Shown here: positions 1 through 10,404 of the stretch, piece by piece
Layout: each line of letters starts with the position of its first letter
How positions within the stretch are numbered: position 1 is the stretch's first letter
Assembly: GCA_028571685.1 (NCBI GenBank)
Contig: CM053156.1
Coordinates: 84,509,049 to 84,573,048, forward strand
From: Heterohyrax brucei
Taxonomy: Eukaryota > Chordata > Mammalia > Hyracoidea > Procaviidae
Direction: 5' to 3'
Length of the DNA stretch: 64,000 nt
The notes under the pieces: generated by a model
The model's input: the letters and a program-made list of their open reading frames with translations, nothing else
Databases searched by the model: none
Told to the model about the DNA's origin: nothing
Position numbers and translations under genes: made by a program

Positions 1-271
1 ACCCCAACCACACCCTTGTTTACCAGACCTAGGGCTTTCATGGCGCATGCCTGTGGGCAGTGGCTTCCCGCTAGCCTATCGTGGGCCTCCATTTTGGGAG
101 AGCGTGGCACATGAGGATTGGAGGAATCTAGGGTATAAATTGAGCAAGCACCAGGAAAGGAGAAGAATAATAGGAGAATAATAAGGATAAGAATAAAGTC
201 AGCAACCAGTAAGGCGGCTCGTATCCATGTGTCCTGTCTTCTTTCTGCTGGTGGACAGTTGGGCAGCGACA
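1..271 (+). mobile_element. 5' LTR, partial (truncated by window edge)
   Basis: This is a direct repeat of 1341-1611. It contains a TATA-like box (TATAAAT at 134-140) and an AATAAA polyadenylation signal at 192-197, and ends in CA at 271, just before the primer-binding site. The first 50 or so bases of the LTR are outside the window. Confidence 0.9.
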
Positions 272-273
272 AG

Positions 274-293
274 TGGTGGCCCGTACGGGGACC
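274..293 (+). other. Retroviral primer-binding site, tRNA-Ile type
   Basis: TGGTGGCCCGTACGGGGAC starts two bases after the LTR end. It matches the complement of the 3' end of tRNA-Ile (AAT), including the CCA-derived TGG. The tRNA assignment comes from known tRNA sequence. The position and match are seen directly. Confidence 0.85.
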
Positions 294-458
294 CACTCTT
301 CAATTAAGGAGCCCGAAGAGGTGAAACGCTAGTGTAAGTAGGACCCCGGGAGTAGGGGCGAAGGGAAAGTTATTTTATTGCGGAGATTAGGAGGCCATGT
401 GAAACCCAGAGGCGATGGGGAACCAGCCTTCCTCTTGGCATTTACTTGATGCCTTAAA

Positions 459-665
459 GTGCTTATTGATGCCGCCGCTGATCACCTCACTAGAGCCACT
501 CTCATCCTTAATGCCACTGAACAAGCTGAAGCTTTTCACAAACGTTTTCATGTGAATGCTCACACCCTCTCCTCGCACTTCCATATATCGCGGGAAGCCG
601 CTCGGGCCATAGTAAAACAATGCGCCTCCTGTGCACCCTACCAACCCCAGCCACACATAGGTGTG
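459..665 (+). pseudogene. Retroviral integrase N-terminal zinc-binding remnant (pol)
   Basis: The + frame from 459 carries an HHCC zinc finger: His27 and His31 (HKRFH), then Cys55 and Cys58 (CASC), with 23 residues between the second His and the first Cys. This spacing and the flanking residues fit retroviral integrase. No catalytic DDE core follows, because the sequence passes within about 50 bases into env-derived sequence in another frame. It is a broken fragment and no integrase can be made from it. Confidence 0.75.
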
Positions 666-1135
666 ACCTATTGCAGGACCAAGTGGATGTGCTATTCCAG
701 CTGGCACAGCTGGGTTGTGAGCAAAGGCTTCCTGGATTGTGTGTCACCTCCGTACAGTTCAGCAACGTCTCTAGAACTGCTAACCTCTCTCGGTCTCTTT
801 CTTTGGAACTACAGGGCAACTGGTCTGCTAATTTAGAGCAGACTCTGGAACAGCTCAGACTCTCCATCGTTGCGATCAACTCCATGCGAGTCAATACTCA
901 CACTGCCAGTGGACTGCTGAAATTTATGAGCTCAGCGTTTTCCACCATCAAGGAACGGGCGGGACTTGGGGTACTCAGTGTAGCTTTCCTCTGTGCCATT
1001 TTTGCCATATGTCTTATTGGCCAGCGCGCCTCCCGACAGCGACGACGGGAACAGGCCCTGATTATACAGGCCATTGCAGCCGTGCAAGATGAACAGCCCT
1101 CGGCAAGCATCTGGCTCAGCATGTTAGAAGGGTAG
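665..1135 (+). pseudogene. Retroviral env C-terminal (transmembrane subunit) remnant
   Basis: An open frame ending at a TAG stop (1133-1135) shows several N-glycosylation sequons, a hydrophobic membrane segment at about 957-1022 followed by a basic stop-transfer stretch (RQRRR), and a cytoplasmic tail. This is the layout of the C-terminal part of a retroviral transmembrane subunit. The surface subunit and fusion peptide region are absent. The subfamily was not determined. Confidence 0.6.
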
Positions 1136-1274
1136 TCAAAGACAGGCAACCTCTTCTGGGGGTGCTACCAACCTAAGACAGGGGCCTCACCAAGCTGTGA
1201 GGTATCCCCATGATGGGTAAGGAGCATCCTAGCCAAAGAGGACCCAAGACAGGCACCTTCTCGGTTTATGTAAA

Positions 1275-1289
1275 CAAAAAAGGGGGAGA
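1275..1289 (+). other. Polypurine tract of the ERV
   Basis: A purine run (AAAAAAGGGGGAGA) sits directly upstream of the TG that opens the 3' LTR, where plus-strand priming normally occurs in retroviruses. Confidence 0.8.
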
Positions 1290-1611
1290 TGTGGTAAGCG
1301 GGACATGATGGCCCAAGATGGCACCCAGGGCCAGAACAGCACCCCAACCACACCCTTGTTTACCAGACCTAGGGCTTTCATGGCGCATGCCTGTGGGCAG
1401 TGGCTTCCCGCTAGCCTATCGTGGGCCTCCATTTTGGGAGAGCGTGGCACATGAGGATTGGAGGAATCTAGGGTATAAATTGAGCAAGCACCAGGAAAGG
1501 AGAAGAATAATAGGAGAATAATAAGGATAAGAATAAAGTCAGCAACCAGTAAGGCGGCTCGTATCCGTGTGTCCTGTCTTCTTTCCGCTGGCGGACAGTT
1601 AGGCAGCAACA
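1290..1611 (+). mobile_element. 3' LTR, complete, 322 bp
   Basis: It begins TGTGG and ends AACA. A TATA-like box lies at 1474-1480 and AATAAA at 1532-1537, so U3, R and U5 can be placed approximately. It differs from the 5' copy by five transitions, all in the last 45 bases. Confidence 0.9.
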
Positions 1612-2600
1612 CTCAGTCAAGAACTGTTTGCAGCACCCCAGAACTTCAAATTACATATATCAGAATCTAATCTTTACTGAAGCACGATCTTAGATCCTCA
1701 GGGATTTTTGCTTGAACAAAGAGACAACGTAACACGATGCTCTGCTTGCTGCTTTCCTCATGCGAAGCTGATAACTCTGTTTCAGGAGCAGTCAGGGGAA
1801 GGAATCAGGAAGACACTGCCGCGAGGTCACGTGGAGGCTGCAGAGACTGCCATGGCTGGTGGGGGCCCTCTGACCTCCCATGGTGGAGATTCCCCAAAGA
1901 CCCGCCACATTTCATTTTCCAAGTGTGTAGCTATGGCAGCGTGTGGATTTCACCGGGAATGAGACATCACTAGATACTGCCTGGAAATGGAAAAAGAAAT
2001 TCTAAACTAAACAGAGGTGTTTAACTCTTAAACCAAAACCTTCTGGAACAGAAAGAGCAAGCAGTGCCAAAAACCACAAAAAGGCAGTGGGACAGGAATC
2101 TCCCAGATTAAAGAAAAATGAATACCAAAGTCGGTCTTTGCGGAGGTGGTACTCTCTAGAGACAAGCAGTGCAGAGGACACGGTTGCTGTAATTGTTGCT
2201 GGGTGCTGTTGTGTAGATTCTGACTGATGTCAACCCCACATGACCAAGTAGAACCACCCTGTAGCGTATTGCATCTTGTCCTGATACACTCACTGGTTCT
2301 GTAGTTCCCAGACATAACTGAGTTCACAGTACTTATGCAGCACCTCAAAAAGAAACACCTTCAGGACAAAACTCCCCTCGGGCTAACGTTCCTCACAACG
2401 TGGTGATCACATCCTCTGCAGCGCCATCACCAGAGATACTCTTTTTAAAAAAAAAAATAACACTTTATTGTGTTTTAGATGAAAGTTTACATGATAAATT
2501 GGGTTCCACTTAATAATGACTACACAAATTATTCAGTGACATTGGTTACACTTTTCATAACGTGCCAGTGTTGTCATCAATTGCATTCCGGAAGCTTGTT
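1612..2600. other. Intergenic stretch with weak repeat remnants
   Basis: I see no gene here. A degenerate minus-strand AfroSINE-like segment may lie at about 2205-2300. From 2450 to 2600 the sequence resembles the antisense of the LINE 3' end seen in sense orientation near 6060-6140. Confidence 0.4.
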
Positions 2601-2607
2601 TCCTGCA

Positions 2608-2742
2608 GTACGGTTTCCTTGGCCATCATCTTTACGGGAGCAGGTCACTAGGTCTTTCTCCTGCGGGGCTGAAATCAGTGGCTGGCTTCAAACAGCCAGC
2701 ATTTTGGTTGGCAGCCAAGCACCTAAGTGTCTCACCACCAGA
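2608..2742 (-). mobile_element. AfroSINE, minus strand
   Basis: It has the typical reverse-complement AfroSINE body (GGTTTCCTTGGCC, TCTTTACGGGAGCA) and ends in the tRNA-like head complement (TTTTGGTTGGCAGCCAAGCA). Confidence 0.8.
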
Positions 2743-2789
2743 GAATCACTCAGCGACGAGGAGAGATGAGGTCCTGACAAGTGCCACAG

Positions 2790-3070
2790 TAGAGATGGAC
2801 CCATGTGAAATAAGAGAAACACAAAAGGCCAAATATTGTACGACCTCACTTACACAAAGTATGCAGAACAGGCAAACGGACAGAGGCCAATGCCTGTTAG
2901 CGGTTAGAGGAGTCAGCAGGAGGGATGAGGGAAGGGGGGACTCGTCACTTAGGGGACACTGAGCCGGTCTAACACCAAGAGGAACATAATTCATGTCAGC
3001 GGTAGCCAATAATGTTGCAATGGCAAATGTTTTACTGCATACATACTCACTAAAATTTAAAAAATATGTT
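2790..3070 (+). mobile_element. L1 3'-region fragment
   Basis: The stretch around AACACAAAAGGCCAAATATT with flanking sequence resembles the 3' end of old mammalian L1 elements. It has no coding capacity. Confidence 0.5.
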
Positions 3071-3159
3071 ATAAATTAAAATAATATTCCAAGTGGTACC
3101 ATGAATCCTGGTTATGAGTCAGGGTCACGAAGGGCCAGCCTAACCACACCTTGGAATAG

Positions 3160-3310
3160 TCTTTTTCTTTCTTTCTTTATTTTATTTTATTTAACATAAC
3201 TGAGTGAAATGTACATTCACATGAAAATTTTACATGCCCCCCTATATGCAGCTTCCACTGCTCTCCCTGTCCAGTGACTGCACACTATTCCTCTCTGCTC
3301 CATACATGTC
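3160..3310 (-). mobile_element. LINE 3'-end fragment, antisense
   Basis: A T-rich start followed by antisense LINE-like sequence. The same type recurs at about 36665-36870. Confidence 0.4.
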
Positions 3311-3439
3311 TCATCCTCCCAACAGTCTCCTACCTTGGAATATTCTGGAGCTATAAACAACTGATCACACACACCTGGAAATGAGTTCCTTAAATTAGCC
3401 CTAAAGTTGTTTTTCAAAGAAGCCAGTTTAGATCCAGTT

Positions 3440-3935
3440 CAGAGGCACACACAGAGGAGACAGAAGTGACCTCTATGTGTCCTTCCAATGGGGCATCAGA
3501 CGGCTGCAATCAGGAGTGGACAATGGAACCAACAGAGCAAGAAACTGTGCATGTGCAACACCGCATAGTAAGTCATGCTACCAGTCCCAGAAGCCCCTGT
3601 GGCAGGAGCCGTCTTGAAGTCCGCACGCACACACAGCCAGGGGACAAGCAGCTGCCTACCATCCAAAAAAAGGGAATTCTTCAGATCCTCATGGCTGATT
3701 TGTTGTCCCCAGCTGTACCCTGGGCCTAGATGGACTATAAGCACCTGACCGCAACGTGCTCAGTGGCTCAGCCCAGTGGAGTGCTACACACTTTGCTCCT
3801 GCCCCACGTGGAAGTGCTTCCCTCTTCCAATAAAGATTTCTTGCCCTGGCCAGCCAAGTCTCCCCTAGTAGTTCTTTCTCAGGAATCTAACGGCGACTCT
3901 TGAAGGTCTTCAAAGATCCCTGGTGACAGTGCCAT
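3440..3935 (+). mobile_element. Possible solo LTR
   Basis: A TATA-like ACTATAAG motif (about 3734), an AATAAA signal (about 3830) and a pyrimidine-rich U5-like stretch follow one another with LTR-like spacing. I could not fix the ends or find a second copy in the window. Confidence 0.35.
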
Positions 3936-4284
3936 GTTGAATCTTATTCCCCCAACAGTGTTGGTTATCTGAATGCTCTCTTCATATACACTTGTCTAAG
4001 CATTAACTTTGGTGAAGGGAAAGACTGCACACCACACGGGGGAAGGGAGCACAGCCCGACCAAGGCAAAGGAAGATACTTGAGGGACACAAGAAGAAAAA
4101 AAGAGGCAACCACAGTGGTTAACTGCTTTAGAATATACAACCCCACAACCACAGTAAAAACAAGTAGCTTACAAGCAGATAAATTCCCTGAATAGGGGGA
4201 GGAGGACATACACATGTATAGGGTAGGCTGGGGACATTTCTACATACATACTTATTTATACTGGAGCATGTATATTCATATATA

Positions 4285-4826
4285 TGAGGTCTGACAATTA
4301 AGGCCACAAACTTAACTGTTTAAGGGCTGCATACTTCATAGCTGAAAGTCACTGTGGTCACCTCCTGAGTACTCCTCTTGGGAAGCTATGAACCAATGCC
4401 AGCACCTAGTTCACCCTTCAAAGCAATTTTGGGACTCCTTCTGGAATGGCATTGGGCATGGTGGCAAGTTTGCAAACTTCATTGTATAAAAAGTCTCTGT
4501 GAGAGAGTTTTTAATAACTGTGTTAGAACACCCTCCCTACTCATCTGATCTGGCCCCCAGTGACTTTTTTGTTTACCCGAAGGTCAAGGAAATGTTGAAA
4601 GGAAAACATTTGGATGGCTTTCAGGACGTCAAGGGTAATACAACGACAGCTCTGACAACCATCCCAGAAAAAGAGTTCCAAAACTGCTTTGAAGGGTGGG
4701 CCAGGCGCTCACATAGGTGCATAGCTTCCCAAGGAGAGGACTTTAAAGGTGACCATAGTGATATTCAGCAAGGAGGCCTGTAGCACTTTTCTAAGGTGAG
4801 TTCACAAACTTAATCGGCAGTCCTCG
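4285..4826 (+). mobile_element. Internally deleted mariner transposon with TIRs and TA duplication
   Basis: The left end (TGAGGTCTGACAATTAAG) and the inverted right end (CGAGGACTGCCGATTAAG as read on the minus strand) form imperfect terminal inverted repeats flanked by TA on both sides. The interior (4499-4783) keeps the C-terminal part of a mariner transposase, with the HPPYSSDLAPSDFF motif that surrounds the last catalytic Asp of the DD34D triad. The N-terminal DNA-binding part and first catalytic Asp are missing, so the element is dead. Its length of about 542 bp is less than half that of a full mariner. Confidence 0.8.
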
Positions 4827-5014
4827 TACAATGGAGCACAAAGGGGGCACAGTCATAGAAACTTCCTAGACTTATCGAAACACCTGGAAAGACAGAGTTA
4901 CTGGAGCTGAGGGCTTGGGACCATGGTCTTGGGAGACATCTAGCCAACCAGCCAAAGCCAAGTGCTGTCAAGTTGGATCCAACTCATGGAGACATCTAGG
5001 TCAACTGATATAAT

Positions 5015-5441
5015 ATAGTTGTCATGGACTGACTTGTGTCCCGCCCCCAAAATGTGTGTGTCATTTTGGCTAGATCACAATTCCTGGTATTGTGCAGTTG
5101 TCCACCACTGTGTCATCTGAGGTGATTTTCCTGTGTGTTAGGAATCCCACCTCTGTGATGTTAATGAGGGGGGATGGGCAGGGCTCAATCAACAGGATCG
5201 GATTGTGTCTTAAGACGGTTTCCTTTGGGATACAAAAGAGAGAAGTGAGCAGAGAGACGGAGGGACATTCTACCACCAGGAAAGCAATGCCAGGAACAGA
5301 GCTTGTCTTTGGGACCCGGGGCTTCTGGGAGGATAAGCTCCTAGTCCTAGGAAAGATTGATGGAGAATAAACTTTTGTTTGCTAAAGCCATCCATTCGTG
5401 GTGTTTCTGTTATAACAGTATTAGATGACTAAGACAATAGT
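5015..5441 (+). mobile_element. Solo MaLR-type LTR with perfect 5-bp target duplication
   Basis: The LTR runs from TGTCATGGACTGA (5020) to AAGACA (5436) and is flanked by ATAGT on both sides (5015-5019 and 5437-5441). The start resembles MaLR/ERVL LTRs, which open TGT.ATGGATTGAA.TGTGTCCC. An AATAAA-type signal sits near 5370. No internal sequence follows, so this is a recombined solo LTR. Confidence 0.85.
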
Positions 5442-5449
5442 TCATAAAC

Positions 5450-6145
5450 AAAATGTTCTACATCATAGTTTGCCAAACAGCATCTAGGGTCTTAAAAGCT
5501 TGTGATTGGCCATCTAAGATACAGTCATTGGTCCCATCCCATCCAGAGCAAAGGAGAATGAAGAAAACCAAGGGCACAAGTGAGATCACTCCACAGGACT
5601 TAATGGAGCACAAGAACCACGGGCTCCATCACACTGAGACCAGCACAGCTAGACTGTGCCCACCTGCAGCCACCGACCGCGCTGACAAGGGTCACAATAG
5701 AGGGTGTTGGGCAGAGTGGGAGAACAACGCAGAACAAAATTCACATTCACAAAAAGAGACCAGGCTTACTGATCGACCAAGAACTGAGGCACCCTTAAGA
5801 CTATGGCCCCTGAATGCCCTGTTAAGTCAGAACTGAAGCCACTGCTGACATCCCCCTTTCAGCCAAACAGTAACACACACGAGGAGCATGCTTCTTAGTT
5901 CAGCCCAGGGTCTATGAGACCAAATGGCCAACACCTCCTCAAAAGCCAGGACAGGAAGGCAGGAAGGGACAGGAAGGGACAGGAAAATGTGACAAATGGA
6001 CACACGGAAACTGGAGGGGAAAGGGAAAGGTCACTGACACTTTGTGGGGATTGCAACCAATGTCACAAAACAATCTCTGGATAAATTTTTGAATGCGAAC
6101 TAATTTGTGTTGTAAAGCTTTATCTAAAGCACAATAAAATAAATC
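5450..6145 (+). mobile_element. LINE 3'-terminal fragment, A-rich end
   Basis: The sequence ends in AAAGCACAATAAAATAAA at about 6125-6143. Antisense relatives of its 3' part start near 2450 and 36665. I read it as the 3' end of an afrotherian LINE, probably L1. No intact reading frame remains. Confidence 0.55.
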
Positions 6146-6837
6146 AGTAAGTGAGCCCATCTAACAGAAGCGATGCCACCTCCTTCAAGAACTCCAGTGA
6201 CAGCTCAGCCCTCACTGGGGGCAATGAGCCCAGAGCCGGGCCTCCTGCCTGGCCCTCCTTCCATCTTCCAAACACAAAAAGGAACGTGCTTGATCTTCAG
6301 TGTCAGACTTTCTCCGTGGGAGTCATCCCCTCAGCTCCTCTGCAGAATATAAGAGGAAAGAGCCATCGCAAGAGAACATTCTCTTCCGGAATATGAAGAG
6401 CAAGCTCTCAGAGGGAGTCTGCGGAGCATTCCGCTTGGATGTTTGACCTTTTACTTACAGAAAGGAGGCAGGCAAGGGGTGACATGGCACCAGAGAGTGA
6501 TTTTTAAAATGTTTTTAATGCGTGGAATGTTTTCTTCAGGCCCAGTCTTAAAGAGGACCTCAGTCAAAATCAGCATAAGAGGAACACTTTCTGGAGGAAT
6601 AGACAGTCCAGAAATCCACCCCAGCTACCCATCAGCCCTGTGGCTGTCCTGTGACCTCACTCACCACAAACCCCCTACCATCTGCTAAGATAATTGCAGC
6701 TGTCTGCTGTGGGGGTGGGGGGACAGCGGTTAAGGCTTTTTCTTTGGCTTCTGGTCACTTTTTCGGATTCCTGAGGGGGCTGTACTTGCATTTTGTGCTC
6801 TGCATTCTCTGTTTGCCCACCCTTCATTCCTTCTTGG

Positions 6838-6925
6838 AAACCTTGGTGGTGTAGTGGTTAAGTGTTGCAGCTAACCAAAAGATCAGCAGTTCAAATCCAT
6901 CAGGAGCTGCTTGGAAACCCTGCAA
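6838..6925 (+). mobile_element. AfroSINE 5' part
   Basis: The head CCTTGGTGGTGTAGTGG and the B-box-like GCAGTTCAAATCC are present. The 3' half is missing. Confidence 0.8.
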
Positions 6926-7047
6926 TATCCCTGCGATTCTGCAGTGAAATGGGGATATTCTCCTCATTCTCCATTCCAAACAAGGACCCAGGTCCAGCTG
7001 TTCACGAGGCAAGTGGTAGGGAGGGACTTGGGTTTTTCCCACTGGAG

Positions 7048-7246
7048 AAACCATTTGGTGTGGAGGTAATCCCAACTCGTGGGGACCGTGTGTGTCAGAG
7101 CAGAATCGTGCTCCATAGGGCTCTCAGTGGCTGATGTTTTTGGAAGACTGTTGATTACCAGGCCTTTCTTCCAGGACATCTCTGGATGAATTCGAACTAC
7201 CAACTTTCATTAAGTAGCTAACCACTTAACTGCAGGAGGTTACCTT
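7048..7246 (-). mobile_element. AfroSINE-related element, minus strand
   Basis: It contains CTCGTGGGGACCG, the CCAGGCCTTTCTTCC motif and a minus-strand head ending in AGTAGCTAACCACTTAAC. Confidence 0.75.
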
Positions 7247-7255
7247 TTATACGCA

Positions 7256-7405
7256 GGTCCCCCGATGGTACAGCGGTTAAATGCTATGACCACAAACCAG
7301 AAGGTCGGCAGTTTGAATCCACCGGGGTCTCCTTGGAAACTCTATTGGGCAGCTCCACTCTGTCCCATAGGTGGCTGTAAGTCAGAACTGACTCAACGGC
7401 AACTT
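7256..7405 (+). mobile_element. AfroSINE, near full length
   Basis: The head GGTACAGCGGTTAAATG, the GGTCGGCAGTTTGAATCC box and the tail CAGAACTGACTCAACGGCAA are all present. Confidence 0.85.
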
Positions 7406-8190
7406 TCTTTTTTTCCTTGATATGTGTGTCATTGGGTGATGACTTTACCTCCCTTTCAAGAGGGCTGTGGAAACACTCTTCAAGTCTGACCTGTGGGTGT
7501 GAAAACAATAAAACACAAAAGCGCACGTATCATAGGCACTGGTGGGCTGTGTTCATGCCTGCGACTTGTCTGAGGCAAGGATTTACAGTGCCAGCACTGG
7601 TGATACTTGGAGCCAGCAAAACTGTCTGTGGTAGAAGCAGCCCTGTGCATTACGGGATATTTTTAGCATCCCTGGCCTGTGCCGGCTAGATGCCAGAAGT
7701 ATCCTCTCCCCAAGTCACAACCACCGAATGTTAGGACCTGCTGCCAAAGCCCTCTTCTTGGGCAAGACATGGGCAAGAGGGCACCCACCCTAAGCCTGGC
7801 ACTTGAGGATGTCCTGCTCTTGCTCTCCTCCCCATCTCCATTGGAGGAGTCCCTGGGGACAAGAACTGTCTTCCCAGTGGCAGGACCTCTTCTGGAATTC
7901 CTTGAGTTGCCTGGAGCCCCAGAATCCCCTGCTGAATGGCTCAAGCCCACTCGAAGGCCTCACAAGCCTCATCCCTAGGTCCTTCCTCTAGACGATGGGC
8001 ATTCCATTGGCGCTGGGTGACCGAGGCTGGAAGTGACAGGCCGCTGAGGCCTGGGGGCCTGCACCAGCCAAGCTGTCCTAGTCCAGGGGTCTAAGAACTC
8101 ACAATGACGGAGGTGTCTGCATCAAAGCAGAGGCCAGGACATGTTATGTTTACTACTTTGTTAGCTCGATGCAAAACTCCTAGACATTTG
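7406..8190. other. Unique intergenic stretch, no gene seen
   Basis: Moderately GC-rich sequence. Short overlapping frames on both strands show no recognisable domain, and I see no splice-bounded exon. Confidence 0.4.
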
Positions 8191-8194
8191 TCAC

Positions 8195-8515
8195 TGTTAA
8201 TTGTCAGAGTCAGCCCCGGATTCGCGCTGACCCCAAGCATGGTGGAACAATATGCTGCCGGATCCTGCGCCATCCCCGTGATTAAGCGCAGACCGGCCGG
8301 TTGTGGTCCCCGTGATTTTTCACCGGCTCGTTTTCACAAGCAGATGGCCAGGCTTTTTGTATTACCGTGGAAGGACTGCTGCAGTGTGTCCTACTTCCCA
8401 GCAACACACAAGCCTCCACGCAGACGGGCGGCGGCTCTGCGTGAGGTACACTAGCAGGGAATCGAACCGCGGTCTGCTGCATGGATGGTGAGAATTCTAC
8501 CTCTGAACTATCACT
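8195..8515 (-). mobile_element. SINE with tRNA-Gly-like head, minus strand
   Basis: On the minus strand the 5' end from 8513 reads like tRNA-Gly (GCC). It has an A-box-like TAGTTCAGAGG (8510-8500), the stretch TAGAATTCTCACC, and an exact B-box GGTTCGATTCC (8468-8458). The body downstream resembles the copies at 10405-10668 and 48308-48590. This head differs from the main AfroSINE head, which looks like tRNA-Asn. Confidence 0.75.
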
Positions 8516-8997
8516 ACCTCCTTACATCTTCAGACACTTGGGACGCAGCCCTCCGTTTATCCTCTGGATCCAGGTCGCACCAGTGCCTGGCCCTGAAGTC
8601 TGGACAGAGCCTCAGAGAGCAGGCAGGTCAGGCTGTTCTGGGCACATGGAGAGCAGCCGGGCAATTGTGGTGTCCCAGGAAAATACCCGAACAGGGCTGT
8701 GAGTCCAAGCCTGCAAGGGACTCATAGGAGCCAGCAGAGATTTGAAGGAGCCTGCAGCCAGACCCGAAGGAGTCCCACAGTGACCTGTAACAGCAGCCCC
8801 AGTAGTCTGGAACCCGAAGAGGAGCTGAAGGAAGCCTCAGTGCACACCAGATGGGAATATGACCCCAAGAACCAGACAGACCACAAAGCTCGAAAGGGCA
8901 GGCCTTTATGCACCCCTCAAAATAGAAACACAACGCCAGGGAAAGAGAGGAATGCTAAGGGGCAAAGACCAATGTCCTGCCTTTCAGGTAATTAAAA

Positions 8998-9148
8998 TCC
9001 ACCCAGCAGCACATCAGAAGAAAGGGCTGGCAGTCTGCATCTCAAGGATCACAGCCACTGAGAATCCTACGGAAGACAGTCCTGCTCTAGAGCACAGGAC
9101 TTGCCAGGAGCTGGAATCAACTCTACAGCAACCGGTTTGAGTTTTTTT
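8998..9148 (+). mobile_element. AfroSINE, 5' truncated
   Basis: The body (AGAAGAAAGGGCTGGCAGTC) and tail (GGAATCAACTCTACAGCAAC) are followed by a T-rich end. Confidence 0.75.
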
Positions 9149-9395
9149 TTTTTTTGCTTTGGTTTGTTCAAGTGGGCCTAGATCTTGAACTGGCACTGAA
9201 ACAGAATTTAAGCAGAGTGAAGATTTCTCATTGGCACACCTGTGTTCTGCACCGAGGAGCATGCTAGCCAGGTGCTGGAGGGATCCCGGTCCTTAGTCAG
9301 GGGCAGGCACAGGGCGTGCACCCAACAAATGTATTTGGAACTGCGTCTATGTAGCTCAGACTTTCCGAGTCTGTCCACATCTGAGACAGCCTAGT

Positions 9396-9560
9396 GTGGA
9401 TTTATGGTCCAGTGGTTAAGAACTATGGCTGCTAACCAAAAGGTTGGTGGTCTAAATCAACTGGCTGTTCCTTGGAAACCCTGTGGGACAGTTCTACTCT
9501 GTCCTCTAGGGTTGCTATGAGTGGGAATTGACTTGACAGTAAAGGCTTTGGTTGGTGGCA
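9396..9560 (+). mobile_element. AfroSINE, full length
   Basis: The head has GGTCCAGTGGTTAAGAAC and GCTAACCAAAAGGTTGG, and the tail has GGAATTGACTTGACAGTAAA. Another copy follows directly. Confidence 0.9.
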
Positions 9561-9745
9561 CAGCAATTAAGCACTTGGCTGCTCACCGAAAGGTCAGCAG
9601 TTCAAATTCACCCAGTGGCCCTGCAGGAGAAAGACCTGGCAGTCTCCTCCCATAGTGATTACAGTCCAGAAAGCCCTGTGAGGCAGTTCTGCTCCGTCAT
9701 GTGGGGTCACCAGGGTCAGAGTAGCCTCCACAGCCCGGAACAACA
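9557..9745 (+). mobile_element. AfroSINE, second of a tandem pair
   Basis: The head GCACAGCAATTAAGCAC and the body motif GAGAAAGACCTGGCAGTC are seen, in the same orientation as its neighbour. Confidence 0.85.
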
Positions 9746-9759
9746 ACAGTGACAGTTTG

Positions 9760-10400
9760 TATTCGGGATCGAGAAACATGGTCCCCATTATGGCTAGGCG
9801 TTGAGTTCAAACCTGCCCTGAGTAACGTTTCATTTTGTTTTTTTAAACTTGGCTTAGGGATCTAGTCTCGTTGGTTGCCCGAGAGACAAAATGCACCACC
9901 TAAATGTTAAGAGGGTTTTGACTTTGCCACAAAAAGTGTGTTTACCCCAGTAGTGACTTTCTGGGGTCTCGCAGTTTCGTGAGTCTGGAAGTTTCCTTTC
10001 AGTAGAAATTTCTCAAGGAAATGAAGGGGATGAATTCCATTTACATCAATTCCTTGCCATGCTTTCTACAAAATTCTGAAGTCAGTCTAGCCTAAGGTTT
10101 CCCATATTGGATCCGTGAGGTCAGCCTAACTTTACACGGGCTAGTATGCCTGTCCACTGCAGAACACGGCTTTGTGCTAGGCTTGCTCTATTCATTGCTC
10201 CTAATTGTTCCCAAACTCCATGCCCTAAGCAATATTACTCCACAGAAAGAGGCTGAGACGTAGACATAAGTGGAATGACTGAGGCAAGCACAAATTGGAA
10301 CCTAAATCTTACTGGTTACAAACCTCACAGTGCGCTGCCTCGCACAGCTTGCTGTAGTCAGCACTGTCCCATCAGCCCTAACTCCTGACAAGCCCATGCA
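9760..10400. other. Intergenic, with a possible MIR fossil
   Basis: The segment 10195-10320 (GAGGCTGAGACGTAG and flanks) resembles the middle of a minus-strand MIR. I see nothing else. Confidence 0.4.
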
Positions 10401-10404
10401 GAAT

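Larger units (their letters stand above)
1..1611 (+). mobile_element. Internally deleted endogenous retrovirus (LTR to LTR)
   Basis: Positions 1-271 repeat at 1341-1611 without indels, so two direct LTRs bracket about 1 kb of internal sequence. The 5' LTR is cut by the window edge. The interior keeps a primer-binding site, a short leader, an integrase N-terminal remnant, the C-terminal end of env and a polypurine tract. Gag, protease, reverse transcriptase and most of env are missing, so the copy cannot encode its own replication. The two LTRs differ at only five of 271 bases, which suggests a fairly recent insertion. Any target duplication on the left lies outside the window. The retroviral class is uncertain; the tRNA-Ile primer site is the best clue. 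Confidence 0.9.

Noticed and set aside
8430..8515. Possible functional tRNA-Gly gene
   Set aside because: The tRNA-like part has several mismatches that break stems and is joined to a SINE body found elsewhere in the window.
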